A stretch of 64,000 nt of DNA from Gemmiger formicilis (GTDB lineage: Bacteria; Bacillota; Clostridia; Oscillospirales; Ruminococcaceae): positions 34,962-98,961 of the forward strand of contig NZ_JACJJP010000010.1 in NCBI RefSeq assembly GCF_016900095.1, in the 5' to 3' direction. Within the stretch, counting starts at the first letter, position 1, and every line of letters begins with the position of its first letter. Shown piece after piece: positions 8,044 through 16,114 of the stretch. The notes under the pieces are model-generated. The model was not told the origin of the DNA. It saw only the letters and a program-made list of their open reading frames with translations, and ran no database searches. Both the position numbers and the translations under genes were made by a program.

Positions 8044-8099
8044 AACCAAAAACCGCCGCGGCGGGGGCTTTGGCCCTGTCACGGCGGTTTTTGGTTTTT
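8044..8099. terminator. Bidirectional terminator between flavin reductase and HxlR gene
   Basis: Perfect 15-base arms (8044-8058 and 8082-8096) are flanked by T-runs on both strands, between two genes that converge. Confidence 0.9.
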
Positions 8100-8105
8100 C
8101 TTCTC

Positions 8106-8438
8106 TCACAGGCGGTTTTTGTCGCCCCATTCGCACATACCGTCCAGAATGGGAATCAGGGACTTACCCCGTTCGGTCAGGCTGTATTCCACTTTTGGGG
8201 GAATCTGGGGGTATTCCTCCCGGTGGACCAGCTGATCGGCTTCCAGTTCTTTCAGGGTGGCGCTGAGGGTTTTGTAGGAGATGCTGCCGATATACTTTTT
8301 CATCTCGTTGAACCGCACCACCCCGAATTCCATCAGGGTGTACAGTACGGTCATCTTGTATTTTCCGTTGATCAGGGAAAGGGTGTAGCTGAATCCCGTT
8401 GTCCCCAGACATTCGTCGGCAATACAGCGTTTGCTCAT
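8106..8438 (-). CDS. HxlR-family winged-helix transcriptional regulator
   Basis: A 110-residue regulator. It shows the HxlR pattern: an N-terminal cysteine (KRCIADECLG), INGKYKMTVLYTLMEFG, RFNEMKKYIGSISYKTLSATLKELE as the helix-turn-helix, and KVEYSLTERGKSLIPIL as the wing. HxlR dimers sense reactive carbonyls, quinones or hypochlorite, often through the N-terminal cysteine; two cysteines lie within the first ten residues here. ATG 8438 is chosen because GGGAGG lies seven bases upstream; the longer frame starts upstream of that site. It has a strong promoter of its own. The neighbouring flavin reductase is convergent, so a regulatory link is possible but not evident from promoter sharing. Confidence 0.88.
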   Translation of the reverse strand: MSKRCIADECLGTTGFSYTLSLINGKYKMTVLYTLMEFGVVRFNEMKKYIGSISYKTLSATLKELEADQLVHREEYPQIPPKVEYSLTERGKSLIPILDGMCEWGDKNRL

Positions 8439-8495
8439 TCCTGCCCTCCCCTTCCGGCCTGCACAAGACTTCCGCACAAGCACTCTCTGCTACTG

Positions 8496-8524
8496 ATTAT
8501 AGTCGTCCCGGCGGCCAAAGTCAA
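8496..8524 (-). promoter_or_regulatory. Strong promoter of the HxlR gene
   Basis: Minus-strand TTGACT (8519-8524) and a consensus TATAAT (8496-8501) have a 17-base spacer. Confidence 0.8.
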
Positions 8525-8543
8525 TTTTGTTTCCCGAGCGCGC

Positions 8544-8585
8544 CGGGCCCGCCGCCCTGCTTTGTGCGCAGATGCGGCGGGCCCG
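8544..8585. terminator. GC-rich hairpin after the GH32 gene
   Basis: Perfect 11-base arms (8544-8554, 8575-8585) lie just past the GH32 stop. There is no U-tract, so it may act as an mRNA end-protecting stem as much as a terminator. Confidence 0.5.
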
Positions 8586-8630
8586 ACACTGTATGGGATG
8601 GAAGGAAACACAAGGACAAAAATCAGTGGA

Positions 8631-10112
8631 TCAGCCCAGGTGATGCTGGATCACATCCAGGCAGGCGGGCCCACCGTCCGCGGCAAAGGAGATCCTGCCT
8701 GCCGGCAGAGGTGTATCCAGAATGGCGGACAGGGCCCTTTCGCCATCGTTGACGAAGAGTTCGGCGCAGTCCTTGTCCAGCACCAGGCGCAGGGTCAGCT
8801 TGCCGTCTTTGGGGGCGGCTTTGATGTGCCGGGTATGGGGCACGTCCCGCCGGCTGCCCCCGTGGCTGCGGTCAAAGGCCAGCTCGCCCCGGTCCACATC
8901 GCAGCGGATCTCGTTGTACAGAACATTGTCCGCTGCAAAGCGCAGGGTGAAACGACGGCAGTCGGGGCTTGCAGCCACATCCAGCACCACGGTCAGGTCC
9001 AGGCTGCGGCCTTCGATGCCGGGCAGCGCCACAGGCTCTTTCACCTTCACATTCCGCAGAATGGCGGTGTCGCGCCACAGGCTTTGCAGCTCCCGCACCG
9101 GCTGCTGGTACAGCCGCCCATCCTTTACCGACAGTTCCCGGGGCAGGGTCATGCGGCCGAACCAGGACCGGTGGGACGGATCATGGTTGGCGGTGGCCCA
9201 GCTCTGCATCCAGGCCACCATGATGCGGCGGCCGTCGGGGGAAAGGGTGGTCTGGGGGGCGTAGAAATCCAGGCCGTAGTCAATGGCCTGCACCTTGTGG
9301 CGGGCAAAGGCATGGGTGGCGGGGTCATAATACCCCAGCAGGGCCACGGTGCCTTCACCGGCATGGAACTCGCTGTCCTCGGTGGCGCGCATCTCCTGGG
9401 GGCTGACCAGCAGCACCTGCACCCCGTCCAGAGCGAAGAAGTCCGGGCATTCCCACATTTTGCCGTACTCGTCATGGTTGCAATCGATCACGCTCACGAA
9501 CTGCCAGCTGTGGGCATCGGCGCTGCGGAACAGCAGGATGGTTCCCTGCTCCGTTTGATGGCGGTTGGAAACCACGCAGTAGTACACGCCGTCCTCGTAC
9601 CAGATCTTGGGGTCCCGGAAATCCACCTCGCTGTACCCTTCCGGCAGCATATCCGCCGTGATCACCGGGTTGGCTTCGTCCTTGACAAAGTCCCGGCCGT
9701 CGCCCACGGCCACACACTGGGCCTGACGCTCCTTGTGGTCGGTGGTGGCGGGCTGCACACCGGTATACAGCAGCAGCAGACGACCGTCCGGCAGGGGCAC
9801 CGCACTGCCGGAAAAACACCCGGCAGCGTCGGCGGCCATGTCCGGCGCCAGGGCACAGGGCTGGTATTCCCAGTGCAAAAGATCGTCGGTCACGGCATGG
9901 CCCCAGTGCATGGGGCCCCAGACGGTATTATACGGATGATACTGGTAAAACAGATGATACTGGCCGTTATAGTAGCAGAATCCGTTGGGATCGTTCATCC
10001 AGCCCACAAGCGGCGTCAGGTGAAAGTTCAGGCGTTCGCTTGCCGGAATCTTGGCAGCTTCCTCCCGCTCGAATTTGCGGGCGGCTTCCAGTTTACTCAT
10101 ATTGCGCGGCAT
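8631..10112 (-). CDS. Glycoside hydrolase family 32 (beta-fructofuranosidase / sucrose-6-phosphate hydrolase type)
   Basis: A 493-residue GH32 enzyme without signal peptide, hence cytoplasmic. The three family motifs are intact: WMNDPNG with nucleophile Asp41, FRDPK with transition-state stabiliser Asp167, and WECPD with acid/base Glu221. A C-terminal beta-sandwich completes the usual length. It hydrolyses terminal fructosyl bonds in sucrose, kestose or short fructans. ATG 10112 follows GAGAGGA. It is the last gene of an SBP-permease-permease-GH32 operon; since the importer is an ABC system and not a PTS, the substrate is probably unphosphorylated. The PfkB fructokinase of the facing operon would then take the released fructose. 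Confidence 0.93.
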   Translation of the reverse strand: MPRNMSKLEAARKFEREEAAKIPASERLNFHLTPLVGWMNDPNGFCYYNGQYHLFYQYHPYNTVWGPMHWGHAVTDDLLHWEYQPCALAPDMAADAAGCFSGSAVPLPDGRLLLLYTGVQPATTDHKERQAQCVAVGDGRDFVKDEANPVITADMLPEGYSEVDFRDPKIWYEDGVYYCVVSNRHQTEQGTILLFRSADAHSWQFVSVIDCNHDEYGKMWECPDFFALDGVQVLLVSPQEMRATEDSEFHAGEGTVALLGYYDPATHAFARHKVQAIDYGLDFYAPQTTLSPDGRRIMVAWMQSWATANHDPSHRSWFGRMTLPRELSVKDGRLYQQPVRELQSLWRDTAILRNVKVKEPVALPGIEGRSLDLTVVLDVAASPDCRRFTLRFAADNVLYNEIRCDVDRGELAFDRSHGGSRRDVPHTRHIKAAPKDGKLTLRLVLDKDCAELFVNDGERALSAILDTPLPAGRISFAADGGPACLDVIQHHLG

Positions 10113-10158
10113 GGGGAAGTCCTCTCTTTAATGGTGTGATGGTGTTCTGCCGCCAAAG

Positions 10159-10200
10159 GCCGGCGCACCGTCCGGGGGTTCCGGCCTTCGGTGCGCCGGC
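10159..10200. terminator. Intercistronic stem-loop between SBP and GH32 genes
   Basis: Perfect 12-base arms (10159-10170, 10189-10200), with no U-tract. A stem of this kind behind a solute-binding protein gene usually protects the upstream mRNA, so that the binding protein is made in excess. Confidence 0.6.
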
Positions 10201-10224
10201 TGTGCGGCAAGGTGTTGGTGGGAA

Positions 10225-11913
10225 TTATTCGGCGGTTTCCGCAGTGGCGGTCTGGGAACCTGCGTTCTGCACGTAGCGGTCGTAGGCGGCCTGGTACACT
10301 TCCAGCAGTTTGTCCATGCCGTAGCTGTTCAGGTTTTCCTTGTAGGCGGCCCAGGTTTCATCGGTGATGCCGCCGTCCCGCAGCCAGGCAGCTTCCTGCT
10401 CGGAGACAAAGCCTTCAAAGTCCACACGGTAGCGGTCGATGGTGTCCAGCTCATCCTGGGTGAACACGCAGTCGATGGGGTAGCAGGTGGTGTCGGAGAC
10501 AAAGGGCATCCAGTAGTCGTACAGGTCATTCAGACGTTCCTGGGCGCGGGGTTCCATCTCAAAGGTAGTGGCGTAGTAATCGGAAAGGATCAGTTTGGGA
10601 CCGGCCACTTCGCATTCGCTCTTCAGTTCGCCGGCGCTCTTGCCGTACTGGGCCTGGGCTTCCTCGTCGGTGATGCTCTGCCACAGACCGTTTTCGTCCT
10701 GCCCGGTGAAGTAAACGCCGATGGGGCCGTACTGCAGCTGCATGACGTTTTCGGGTTCATACCACTGGTCGTAGAATTTCAGCAGGTTGATGGGGCTTTC
10801 ACAGGCGGAGGTGATGCACAGGTTGCCGGAGTTGATGCCGCCGCCGTCGCGCACGGTGACGTTGTGGGTGCCGTCGGGGCCGTCCAGGATGGGCAGGAAG
10901 ACGTAGTCGTCGGAGTGGTCGCCCATGAGCTCCTCAATGTACCACCAGGTTGCCACGCCCACGCGGCCCTGGGAGCACTTGGCCATGTACTGGGTGTCGT
11001 CCTGGCTGAACACTTCCTGGTCGATCAGGCCTTCGGCAAACCAGTCGTGGAAGTATTCCAGGGCGGCGCGGTAGTTGTCGTCATCGCTGACGAAGTTGAC
11101 GGTGCCGTCCGGCTGGAGCACCATGTCCATGCAGACATCGTTGGTCCAGTTGGTGAAGCCGAAGCCGGCGTAGTAGATGTTCTGGCCCCAGCACCACTGG
11201 TCGATGCCGAAGGACATGGGGATGGTCTGGCCGGGGTCGTTGCCGTAGGTGGTGGCCATGTCGTTTTCCTTGAAGGCCACCAGCACGTCATGGAGTTCGT
11301 CCAGGGTGGTGGGCACTTCCAGGCCCAGCTCATCCAGCCAGGTCTTGTTGATCATGGAATACTGGGGAATGGTGTAGATGTTGTAGTCTTCCTCTTTGCC
11401 CACACCGGCGGTGCCCATCTGCTCCCCTGCCGGCAGGCCGTAGATGCAGCCGTCGTCCATGGTGATGGCCGCCCGGATGTCCGGGTGCTCCTCCAGAATC
11501 TTGGTCAGGTTGGGCATGTACTCTTCGGTGATGTAGGGGGTCAGATCAATGAAGGTTCCGTCCTCGCCGTAGTTGGTCATCTCGTAGTTGGAGAATCCCA
11601 CCGCGTTGAAGGCGTCCGGCAGGTCGTTGCCCGCAATGCGGATGTTGACCTGCTCCGAGAGAGAGTCGCTCATGGTCTCCCAGGTGATGGAGATGCCGGC
11701 GTTCTCTGCCATGGCATTGAGAACTTCGTTGTCATCATAGCCGCCGGACAAAGCCGAGATACCGCTGATGATGTTGAACTCGGTCTGGTCCACGTTGGTG
11801 TTGACCACGCCGGGCTCGGTCTTGTTGGTGCTTCCGCCGCCGCAGCCGGCCAGGCTGGCGGTGACACCGGCCAGCGCAACCAACGCGCCGATCCGTTTGG
11901 CAAATGTTTTCAT
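10225..11913 (-). CDS. Sugar ABC transporter substrate-binding lipoprotein (LplA/LipO type)
   Basis: A 562-residue extracellular binding protein. The signal peptide ends in the lipobox SLAGC followed by Gly-Gly-Gly-Ser, so it is anchored to the outer membrane face by lipid. The long form (over 500 residues), with TWETMSDSLSEQVNIRIA and AGNDLPDAF, resembles the LplA/YtcQ group that works with paired LplB/LplC permeases. ATG 11913 has AGGAGG directly upstream; a frame extension before it lacks support. First-shell ligands cannot be named from sequence. Linkage to GH32 and a fructokinase suggests sucrose or fructo-oligosaccharides. No ATPase gene lies in the operon, so a shared MsmK-like ATPase elsewhere is expected. 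Confidence 0.88.
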   Translation of the reverse strand: MKTFAKRIGALVALAGVTASLAGCGGGSTNKTEPGVVNTNVDQTEFNIISGISALSGGYDDNEVLNAMAENAGISITWETMSDSLSEQVNIRIAGNDLPDAFNAVGFSNYEMTNYGEDGTFIDLTPYITEEYMPNLTKILEEHPDIRAAITMDDGCIYGLPAGEQMGTAGVGKEEDYNIYTIPQYSMINKTWLDELGLEVPTTLDELHDVLVAFKENDMATTYGNDPGQTIPMSFGIDQWCWGQNIYYAGFGFTNWTNDVCMDMVLQPDGTVNFVSDDDNYRAALEYFHDWFAEGLIDQEVFSQDDTQYMAKCSQGRVGVATWWYIEELMGDHSDDYVFLPILDGPDGTHNVTVRDGGGINSGNLCITSACESPINLLKFYDQWYEPENVMQLQYGPIGVYFTGQDENGLWQSITDEEAQAQYGKSAGELKSECEVAGPKLILSDYYATTFEMEPRAQERLNDLYDYWMPFVSDTTCYPIDCVFTQDELDTIDRYRVDFEGFVSEQEAAWLRDGGITDETWAAYKENLNSYGMDKLLEVYQAAYDRYVQNAGSQTATAETAE

Positions 11914-11952
11914 GGTTTTCCTCCTTTTATATAAGTAAGACGACATAACGGG

Positions 11953-12867
11953 TCAACCCTTGACGGCACCGGCCATAAAGCCCTGCTCGAAGTATTTCTG
12001 CACGAAGGGGTAGATGATGAGCATGGGAGCCGCCGCCACAATGATGGAGCCGAACTTGATGGATTCGGTCAGCTTGTTCAGTTCGGCATAACCGCCGGAG
12101 ATCATGCTGGCCTGGGAAGCGGACGTTTCGCTGGCAATCAGGATATTGCGCAGCACCAGAGGCAGAGGCGCACGGCCTTCACCGGTCATGTAGATCAGGG
12201 CGGTGAACCAGTCGTTCCAGTAGGCCACCATGCTGAACACCACCATAACGGCCATGATGGGACGGGACAGGGGGATGATGATGTCCCAGAAGATGCGCAG
12301 CTTGGAGGCACCGTCGATTTCGGCCGCCTCTTTCAGTTCTTTGGGGATGCTGGTTTCAAAGTAGTTGCGGGCGATGATCATGTTGGACACCGCCACGCCG
12401 CCGGGCAGGAACATGGCGAAGATGGTGTTGATCAGGCCGGTGTCCCGGACAACGAGGTAGGTGGGGATCAGGCCGCCGCCGAAGTACATGGTGATGACAA
12501 AGAAGATGTTGAAGAACTTGCGGCCCGGCAGATCCGGGTTGGACAGCGGGTAGGCGGTGATGTAGATCATGACCACCGAGAAGATGGTGCCCACCACGGT
12601 GTATTTGATGCTGTTCCAGTAGCCCACCAGGATGCTGTCGTCGGAGAAGACGGCGGCGTATCCGTCCAGGGTGAACTGGCTGGGCAGCAAAAATGTTTTG
12701 CCGGCATACACGTCATACGGGTCGGAGAAGGAGGCCACCAGAATGTAATACAGCGGGTAGGCCACCAGAAGCATGATGACGACGCTGAGCACCACCAGGA
12801 TCACGTCGCTGGCCTTGTCCGAAAGACCGCCGGGGCGTTTGCCCTCCGCCTTGGTTTTGGCTGACAT
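11953..12867 (-). CDS. Sugar ABC transporter permease, LplC/YtcP type
   Basis: A 304-residue inner-membrane permease with about six helices and the EAA-loop region ELKEAAEIDGASKLRIFWDIIIPLSRP, which contacts the ATPase. It ends in KYFEQGFMAGAVKG, the typical C-terminus of the AraQ/LplC group. ATG 12867 follows GGAGGAAACAGCC. It is 14 bases downstream of the partner permease and 39 bases upstream of the binding protein, so the three form one importer. Substrate is inferred only from the neighbouring GH32 gene. Confidence 0.9.
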   Translation of the reverse strand: MSAKTKAEGKRPGGLSDKASDVILVVLSVVIMLLVAYPLYYILVASFSDPYDVYAGKTFLLPSQFTLDGYAAVFSDDSILVGYWNSIKYTVVGTIFSVVMIYITAYPLSNPDLPGRKFFNIFFVITMYFGGGLIPTYLVVRDTGLINTIFAMFLPGGVAVSNMIIARNYFETSIPKELKEAAEIDGASKLRIFWDIIIPLSRPIMAVMVVFSMVAYWNDWFTALIYMTGEGRAPLPLVLRNILIASETSASQASMISGGYAELNKLTESIKFGSIIVAAAPMLIIYPFVQKYFEQGFMAGAVKG

Positions 12868-12881
12868 GGCTGTTTCCTCCT

Positions 12882-13856
12882 TTACACGAACTGGACGTCG
12901 CCGGCCTTTTTGGCAATGCGGCTGACGATGATAAGCAGGACAATGTTCACCGCCGTGTTGAACAGACCGATGGCCGTGGAGTAACTGTACTCGGCGCCCA
13001 GAATACCTTGTTCGTACACATAGACGGCGATGATATCGCTGACGGACTTGTTCAGGTCGGTCTGCAGCAGGTAAACCTTTTCAAAGCCCACGTTCATCAG
13101 GTTGGAAGCGCTGAGGATCAGCTGCAGCACCGCCATGGGGATCAGGGCCGGCAGGTCGATGTGCAGGATGCGCTGGAACACCGAAGCGCCGTCCACCTTG
13201 GCCGCCTCGTACAGGGAGGTGTCCACGCTGGAAAGGGTGGCCAGGTAGATGATGGTGCCCCAGCCGGCTTCCTGCCAGATGCCGGAAGCGATGTAGATGG
13301 TGCGGAACATGGAGCTCTGGTTGATGAAGTCGATGCTGGTGCCCAGCAGCAGGTTGATCAGACCGCCGGAGGGGCTGAGGAAGATGCGCAGCATGCCGCA
13401 GATGATCATGGTGGAGATGAAGTGCGGGGCGTACAGGACGGTCTGCACAACCCGCTTGAGTTTGTGGAACCGCAGCTGGTTGAGGGCCAGGGCCAGAATG
13501 ATGGGCACCGGGAAGCTCCACAGCAGGCTGTACAGGCTGAGCAGCACCGTGTTGATGATCATACGGCCGCAGTTGGGAGAGGTAAAGAACCGCTCGAACC
13601 ATTCAAACCCTACCCATTCACTGCCCCAGATGCCCCGGCTGGCTTTGAAGTCGCGGAAGGCAATCTGGATACCGTACATGGGACCGTACTTGTACACAAT
13701 GGTGATGATGACCGGGATCAGAAGCAGCAGATACAGCTGCCAGTTTTCCGCCAGGCGCATCTTGAGCGGTTTGCGGTGGACCGGCGGGGCCGGGTCCCTC
13801 TTTTTGCCGAAAGAGAACCGCTTTTGGGCTTTGGCGGCCGCAGATGGGTTGCTCAT
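12882..13856 (-). CDS. Sugar ABC transporter permease, LplB/YteP type
   Basis: A 324-residue permease, first gene of the operon. A charged N-terminal tail leads into WQLYLLLLIPVIITIVYKYGPMYGIQIAFRDF-like helices, characteristic of LplB/YteP. The EAA loop reads YEAAKVDGASVFQRILHIDLPAL. ATG 13856 is supported by AGGAGG seven bases upstream; the longer frame would start inside the operator region. It pairs with the LplC-type permease to form the channel. Expression should be repressed by the LacI protein encoded divergently, through the dyad near 13925. Confidence 0.9.
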   Translation of the reverse strand: MSNPSAAAKAQKRFSFGKKRDPAPPVHRKPLKMRLAENWQLYLLLLIPVIITIVYKYGPMYGIQIAFRDFKASRGIWGSEWVGFEWFERFFTSPNCGRMIINTVLLSLYSLLWSFPVPIILALALNQLRFHKLKRVVQTVLYAPHFISTMIICGMLRIFLSPSGGLINLLLGTSIDFINQSSMFRTIYIASGIWQEAGWGTIIYLATLSSVDTSLYEAAKVDGASVFQRILHIDLPALIPMAVLQLILSASNLMNVGFEKVYLLQTDLNKSVSDIIAVYVYEQGILGAEYSYSTAIGLFNTAVNIVLLIIVSRIAKKAGDVQFV

Positions 13857-13916
13857 GGGATTTCCTCCTTTTCTTGTGTTTGCGGGCGGGACGGCGGAGA
13901 AGGCTTCCGCCGTTTT

Positions 13917-13932
13917 CGTGAATCGTTTCACG
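13917..13932. promoter_or_regulatory. LacI-family operator at the fructoside import promoter
   Basis: CGTGAA tcgt TTCACG is a 16-base dyad with central CG. Read on the minus strand its core is TGAAACGATTCA, the classic LacI/GalR-type half-site arrangement. It sits about 10-20 bases downstream of the predicted start of the importer operon, where a bound repressor would block transcription. Confidence 0.75.
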
Positions 13933-13946
13933 CTTTTCGTGAAATC

Positions 13947-13975
13947 AAAATAACACGTTTTCGGGACAACGTCAA
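13947..13975 (-). promoter_or_regulatory. Promoter of the SBP-permease-GH32 operon
   Basis: Minus-strand TTGACG (13970-13975) and TATTTT (13947-13952) have a 17-base spacer, with the LacI-type dyad immediately downstream. Confidence 0.7.
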
Positions 13976-14090
13976 TAGAAATCCGGAAAAAATCAGAGGG
14001 CCATTCAACATTTTGGCGTGTTCAACAAAGGAGTGTCGATGTTTTTTGTACATTTCACCAGAGCGGGCCGGGGTCGCCCCACCGCATTCC

Positions 14091-14121
14091 TTTCATGAAA
14101 AATATGATAATTTTCATGAAA
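14091..14121. promoter_or_regulatory. Twin palindromes upstream of the lacI-type promoter
   Basis: TTTCATGAAA occurs at 14091-14100 and again at 14112-14121. The centres are exactly 21 bases apart, two helical turns, and the second copy ends four bases before the -35 box of the regulator gene. The layout suggests cooperative binding of a dimeric factor on one DNA face. The rest of the 13857-14271 gap holds only the promoters and dyads listed. Confidence 0.6.
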
Positions 14122-14125
14122 TATA

Positions 14126-14154
14126 TTTACTTTTCATATTCTTCATGCTACAAT
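14126..14154 (+). promoter_or_regulatory. Promoter of the LacI-YesL-fructokinase operon
   Basis: TTTACT (14126-14131) and TACAAT (14149-14154) have a 17-base spacer, giving a leader of about 110 bases before the regulator ATG. Confidence 0.65.
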
Positions 14155-14271
14155 AAACACAACAAGACCGGCGGATGCCCAGCGGTTTGCCTTTACAGTC
14201 CCCTATTCTTTTTATAACAGGAACCGTTGTCCGCATGCCGTCCGCCATTTTTTTCCAAAAGGAGGGTTTTC

Positions 14272-15273
14272 ATGCGCAGCAAACAAGCCACCACCATGAG
14301 CGACGTTGCCAGAGAAGCCGGGGTCGCCCTGGGCACCGTTTCCAAAGTACTGAACGGCCGGCCGGTGGGGGAAGAATACCGCCTGAAGGTCGAGGCCGCC
14401 GTCAAGAAGCTGGATTACCAGATCAACCCCAGTGCCAAGGCGCTGAAAAGCAACCGCAGCGGGTTCATTGCCTTCATTGTGCCGGACACCACCACCCCCT
14501 TTTTCGCCCTGCTGACCCAATATGTGAATCTTTCGCTGGAAAAGCGGGGGTATAAGATGATGCTCTGCTTCACCGGGCGGGATTCGGTCCGGGAACAGGA
14601 ATTCATCCGCATGGTACACCGGCACCAGGCCGACGGCATCATCGCCCTGACCTACACCCCCGACCTGCAGATTCCGGCCGGCATCCCCTTTGTGACCATC
14701 GACCGCTTTTTCAGCGTGGACGTGCCCTGCATCGCTTCCGACAATTTCGGCGGCGGGCGGCTGGCCGCCCAGAAACTGGCGGAGCTGGGCTGCAAGCGGC
14801 TGGCCTGCCTGCGCATCGGCTCCGCCCTGGTCAACGAGCCCAGCAAGCGCAAGGACGGATTTGTCAGCGGCTGCATGGAGCTGGGCATTCCTTTTGAAGT
14901 GTGCAACCTGCCCGACGGCTCTCCCCTGTCCGCCTTTGAGGTCTTTTTGAAAAAGAGCATCCTGCACGCCGACCCGCCCCTGGACGGCGTCTTCTGCGGC
15001 AACGATCTGCAGGCCTGGCAGGTGGTCAACATCCTGCGCCGGATGGGCTGCCGTGTGCCGGAGGACGTGCAGGTCATCGGCTTTGACGGCACCCGCATGT
15101 TCGGCAACCAGGATTACATCTGCTCCACCATCGTGCAGCCGGTGCCTGATCTGGCAGAAACCGCGGTGAGCATGGTGCTTTCCAACGATTTCAAGGGCCT
15201 GCCCCCTCTGATCTGTCTGCCGGTGCGCTACCAGCCCGGCGGCACCACCCGGGACAGCAAAACGGAGGCATGA
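14272..15273 (+). CDS. LacI/GalR-family transcriptional repressor
   Basis: A 333-residue repressor. The N-terminal helix-turn-helix (TMSDVAREAGVALGTVSKVLNG, split here as the LacI recognition pair) is followed by the hinge and a periplasmic-binding-protein-like effector domain. That domain contains FIVPDTTTPFFALL, DGIIALTY and GVFCGNDLQAW. ATG 14272 has AAGGAGGG seven bases upstream; an earlier in-frame codon lacks a ribosome site. It heads an operon with the YesL-like protein and fructokinase and faces the import operon whose promoter carries a matching operator. Fructose, sucrose or a phosphorylated derivative is the likely inducer. Confidence 0.93.
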   Translation: MRSKQATTMSDVAREAGVALGTVSKVLNGRPVGEEYRLKVEAAVKKLDYQINPSAKALKSNRSGFIAFIVPDTTTPFFALLTQYVNLSLEKRGYKMMLCFTGRDSVREQEFIRMVHRHQADGIIALTYTPDLQIPAGIPFVTIDRFFSVDVPCIASDNFGGGRLAAQKLAELGCKRLACLRIGSALVNEPSKRKDGFVSGCMELGIPFEVCNLPDGSPLSAFEVFLKKSILHADPPLDGVFCGNDLQAWQVVNILRRMGCRVPEDVQVIGFDGTRMFGNQDYICSTIVQPVPDLAETAVSMVLSNDFKGLPPLICLPVRYQPGGTTRDSKTEA

Positions 15274-15278
15274 CAAGG

Positions 15279-16073
15279 ATGGCGTTCAATCTGTTTCGTC
15301 CTTTCGGCAACGAGGAACCCCGGCGGGATGCCCGGGGGCGTCTGGTGGGCATCGACCGCTACCAGGACGTGCTGGGCCGCAACTGGAAAAGGTTTCTGCT
15401 TTCCGGCCTGTGCACCCTGGCGGGTTTTCTGCCCTTTGCGGCAGGGGTGACCTATGCCATCCTCAGCAGCAGCGTGCTGGTGCTGCTGCCGGCGGGGATT
15501 CTGGGCGGCGCCGTGGCCGGGCCCTTTCTGGCCGGCCTGTACGACACCGTCCTGCGCGCTTTGCGGGACGCCCCCGGCAGCTGGGGAGAGAATTACCGCA
15601 AAGCGCTGCGCCAGAACTGGCGCGGCGCCCTGCTGCCCGGCGCCCTTACCGGGCTGTTCCTGGCCACCGGCGCCTTTGCGGGCATGATGCTGTTTGCCTG
15701 GTCGGCGGTATGGCCTTCGGTGGGCACCATCTGCATCTACCTGTTCAGCTGGCTGCTGTTCTTTGCCATCTCCACCCTGTACTGGCCCCAGTTTGTCCTG
15801 TTTGAGCAGAGCAACCTGGTCCGGCTGCGCAACCTTCTGCTGCTGGCCCTCACCTACTTCTGGCGGGTGCTGGGCACCGCCGCCCTGCAGCTGGCGTTTT
15901 GGCTGCTGATGGTGCTGTTTGCCCCCTGGACGCTGCTTTTGCTGCCGGTGGCGGCCATCTGGTTCATTGTGTTCGAAACCCTGTTTCTGCTGTACGACGA
16001 TCTGGAGAAGGCCTTCCATTTGGAAGAACAGATTGCCGAACAGTTTCCCGACCAACCCGTGCGGCGGGACTGA
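15279..16073 (+). CDS. YesL-like (DUF624) integral membrane protein
   Basis: A 264-residue membrane protein with about five hydrophobic helices. It opens with FNLFRPFGNEEPRRDARGRLVGIDRY and has a VAGPFLAGLYDTVLRALRD-type segment, then long helices rich in Leu, Trp and Phe. The size, helix pattern and position beside LplABC-type sugar genes match the YesL/DUF624 group, whose biochemical role is unknown; the family match is by eye only. The frame overlaps the regulator stop (ATGA at 15270), but GGAGG sits ten bases before the second ATG at 15279, which I prefer. It may assist or regulate the sugar importer. Confidence 0.65.
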   Translation: MAFNLFRPFGNEEPRRDARGRLVGIDRYQDVLGRNWKRFLLSGLCTLAGFLPFAAGVTYAILSSSVLVLLPAGILGGAVAGPFLAGLYDTVLRALRDAPGSWGENYRKALRQNWRGALLPGALTGLFLATGAFAGMMLFAWSAVWPSVGTICIYLFSWLLFFAISTLYWPQFVLFEQSNLVRLRNLLLLALTYFWRVLGTAALQLAFWLLMVLFAPWTLLLLPVAAIWFIVFETLFLLYDDLEKAFHLEEQIAEQFPDQPVRRD

Positions 16074-16114
16074 CCGCCCACGCGTTCCCATCACAGAAAA
16101 AGGAGATTTTGACT

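Noticed and set aside
8070..10139. Plus-strand frame of about 690 codons over the GH32 gene
   Set aside because: It is antisense to a gene with all three GH32 catalytic motifs. It crosses two clear regulatory regions and has no recognisable motif.
13917..13932. Reading the LacI-type dyad as a CcpA cre site
   Set aside because: It has the central CG and TGAAA half-sites, but a LacI gene lies directly opposite and the site is downstream of the start of that importer; a local operator is simpler. CcpA cross-binding is not excluded.
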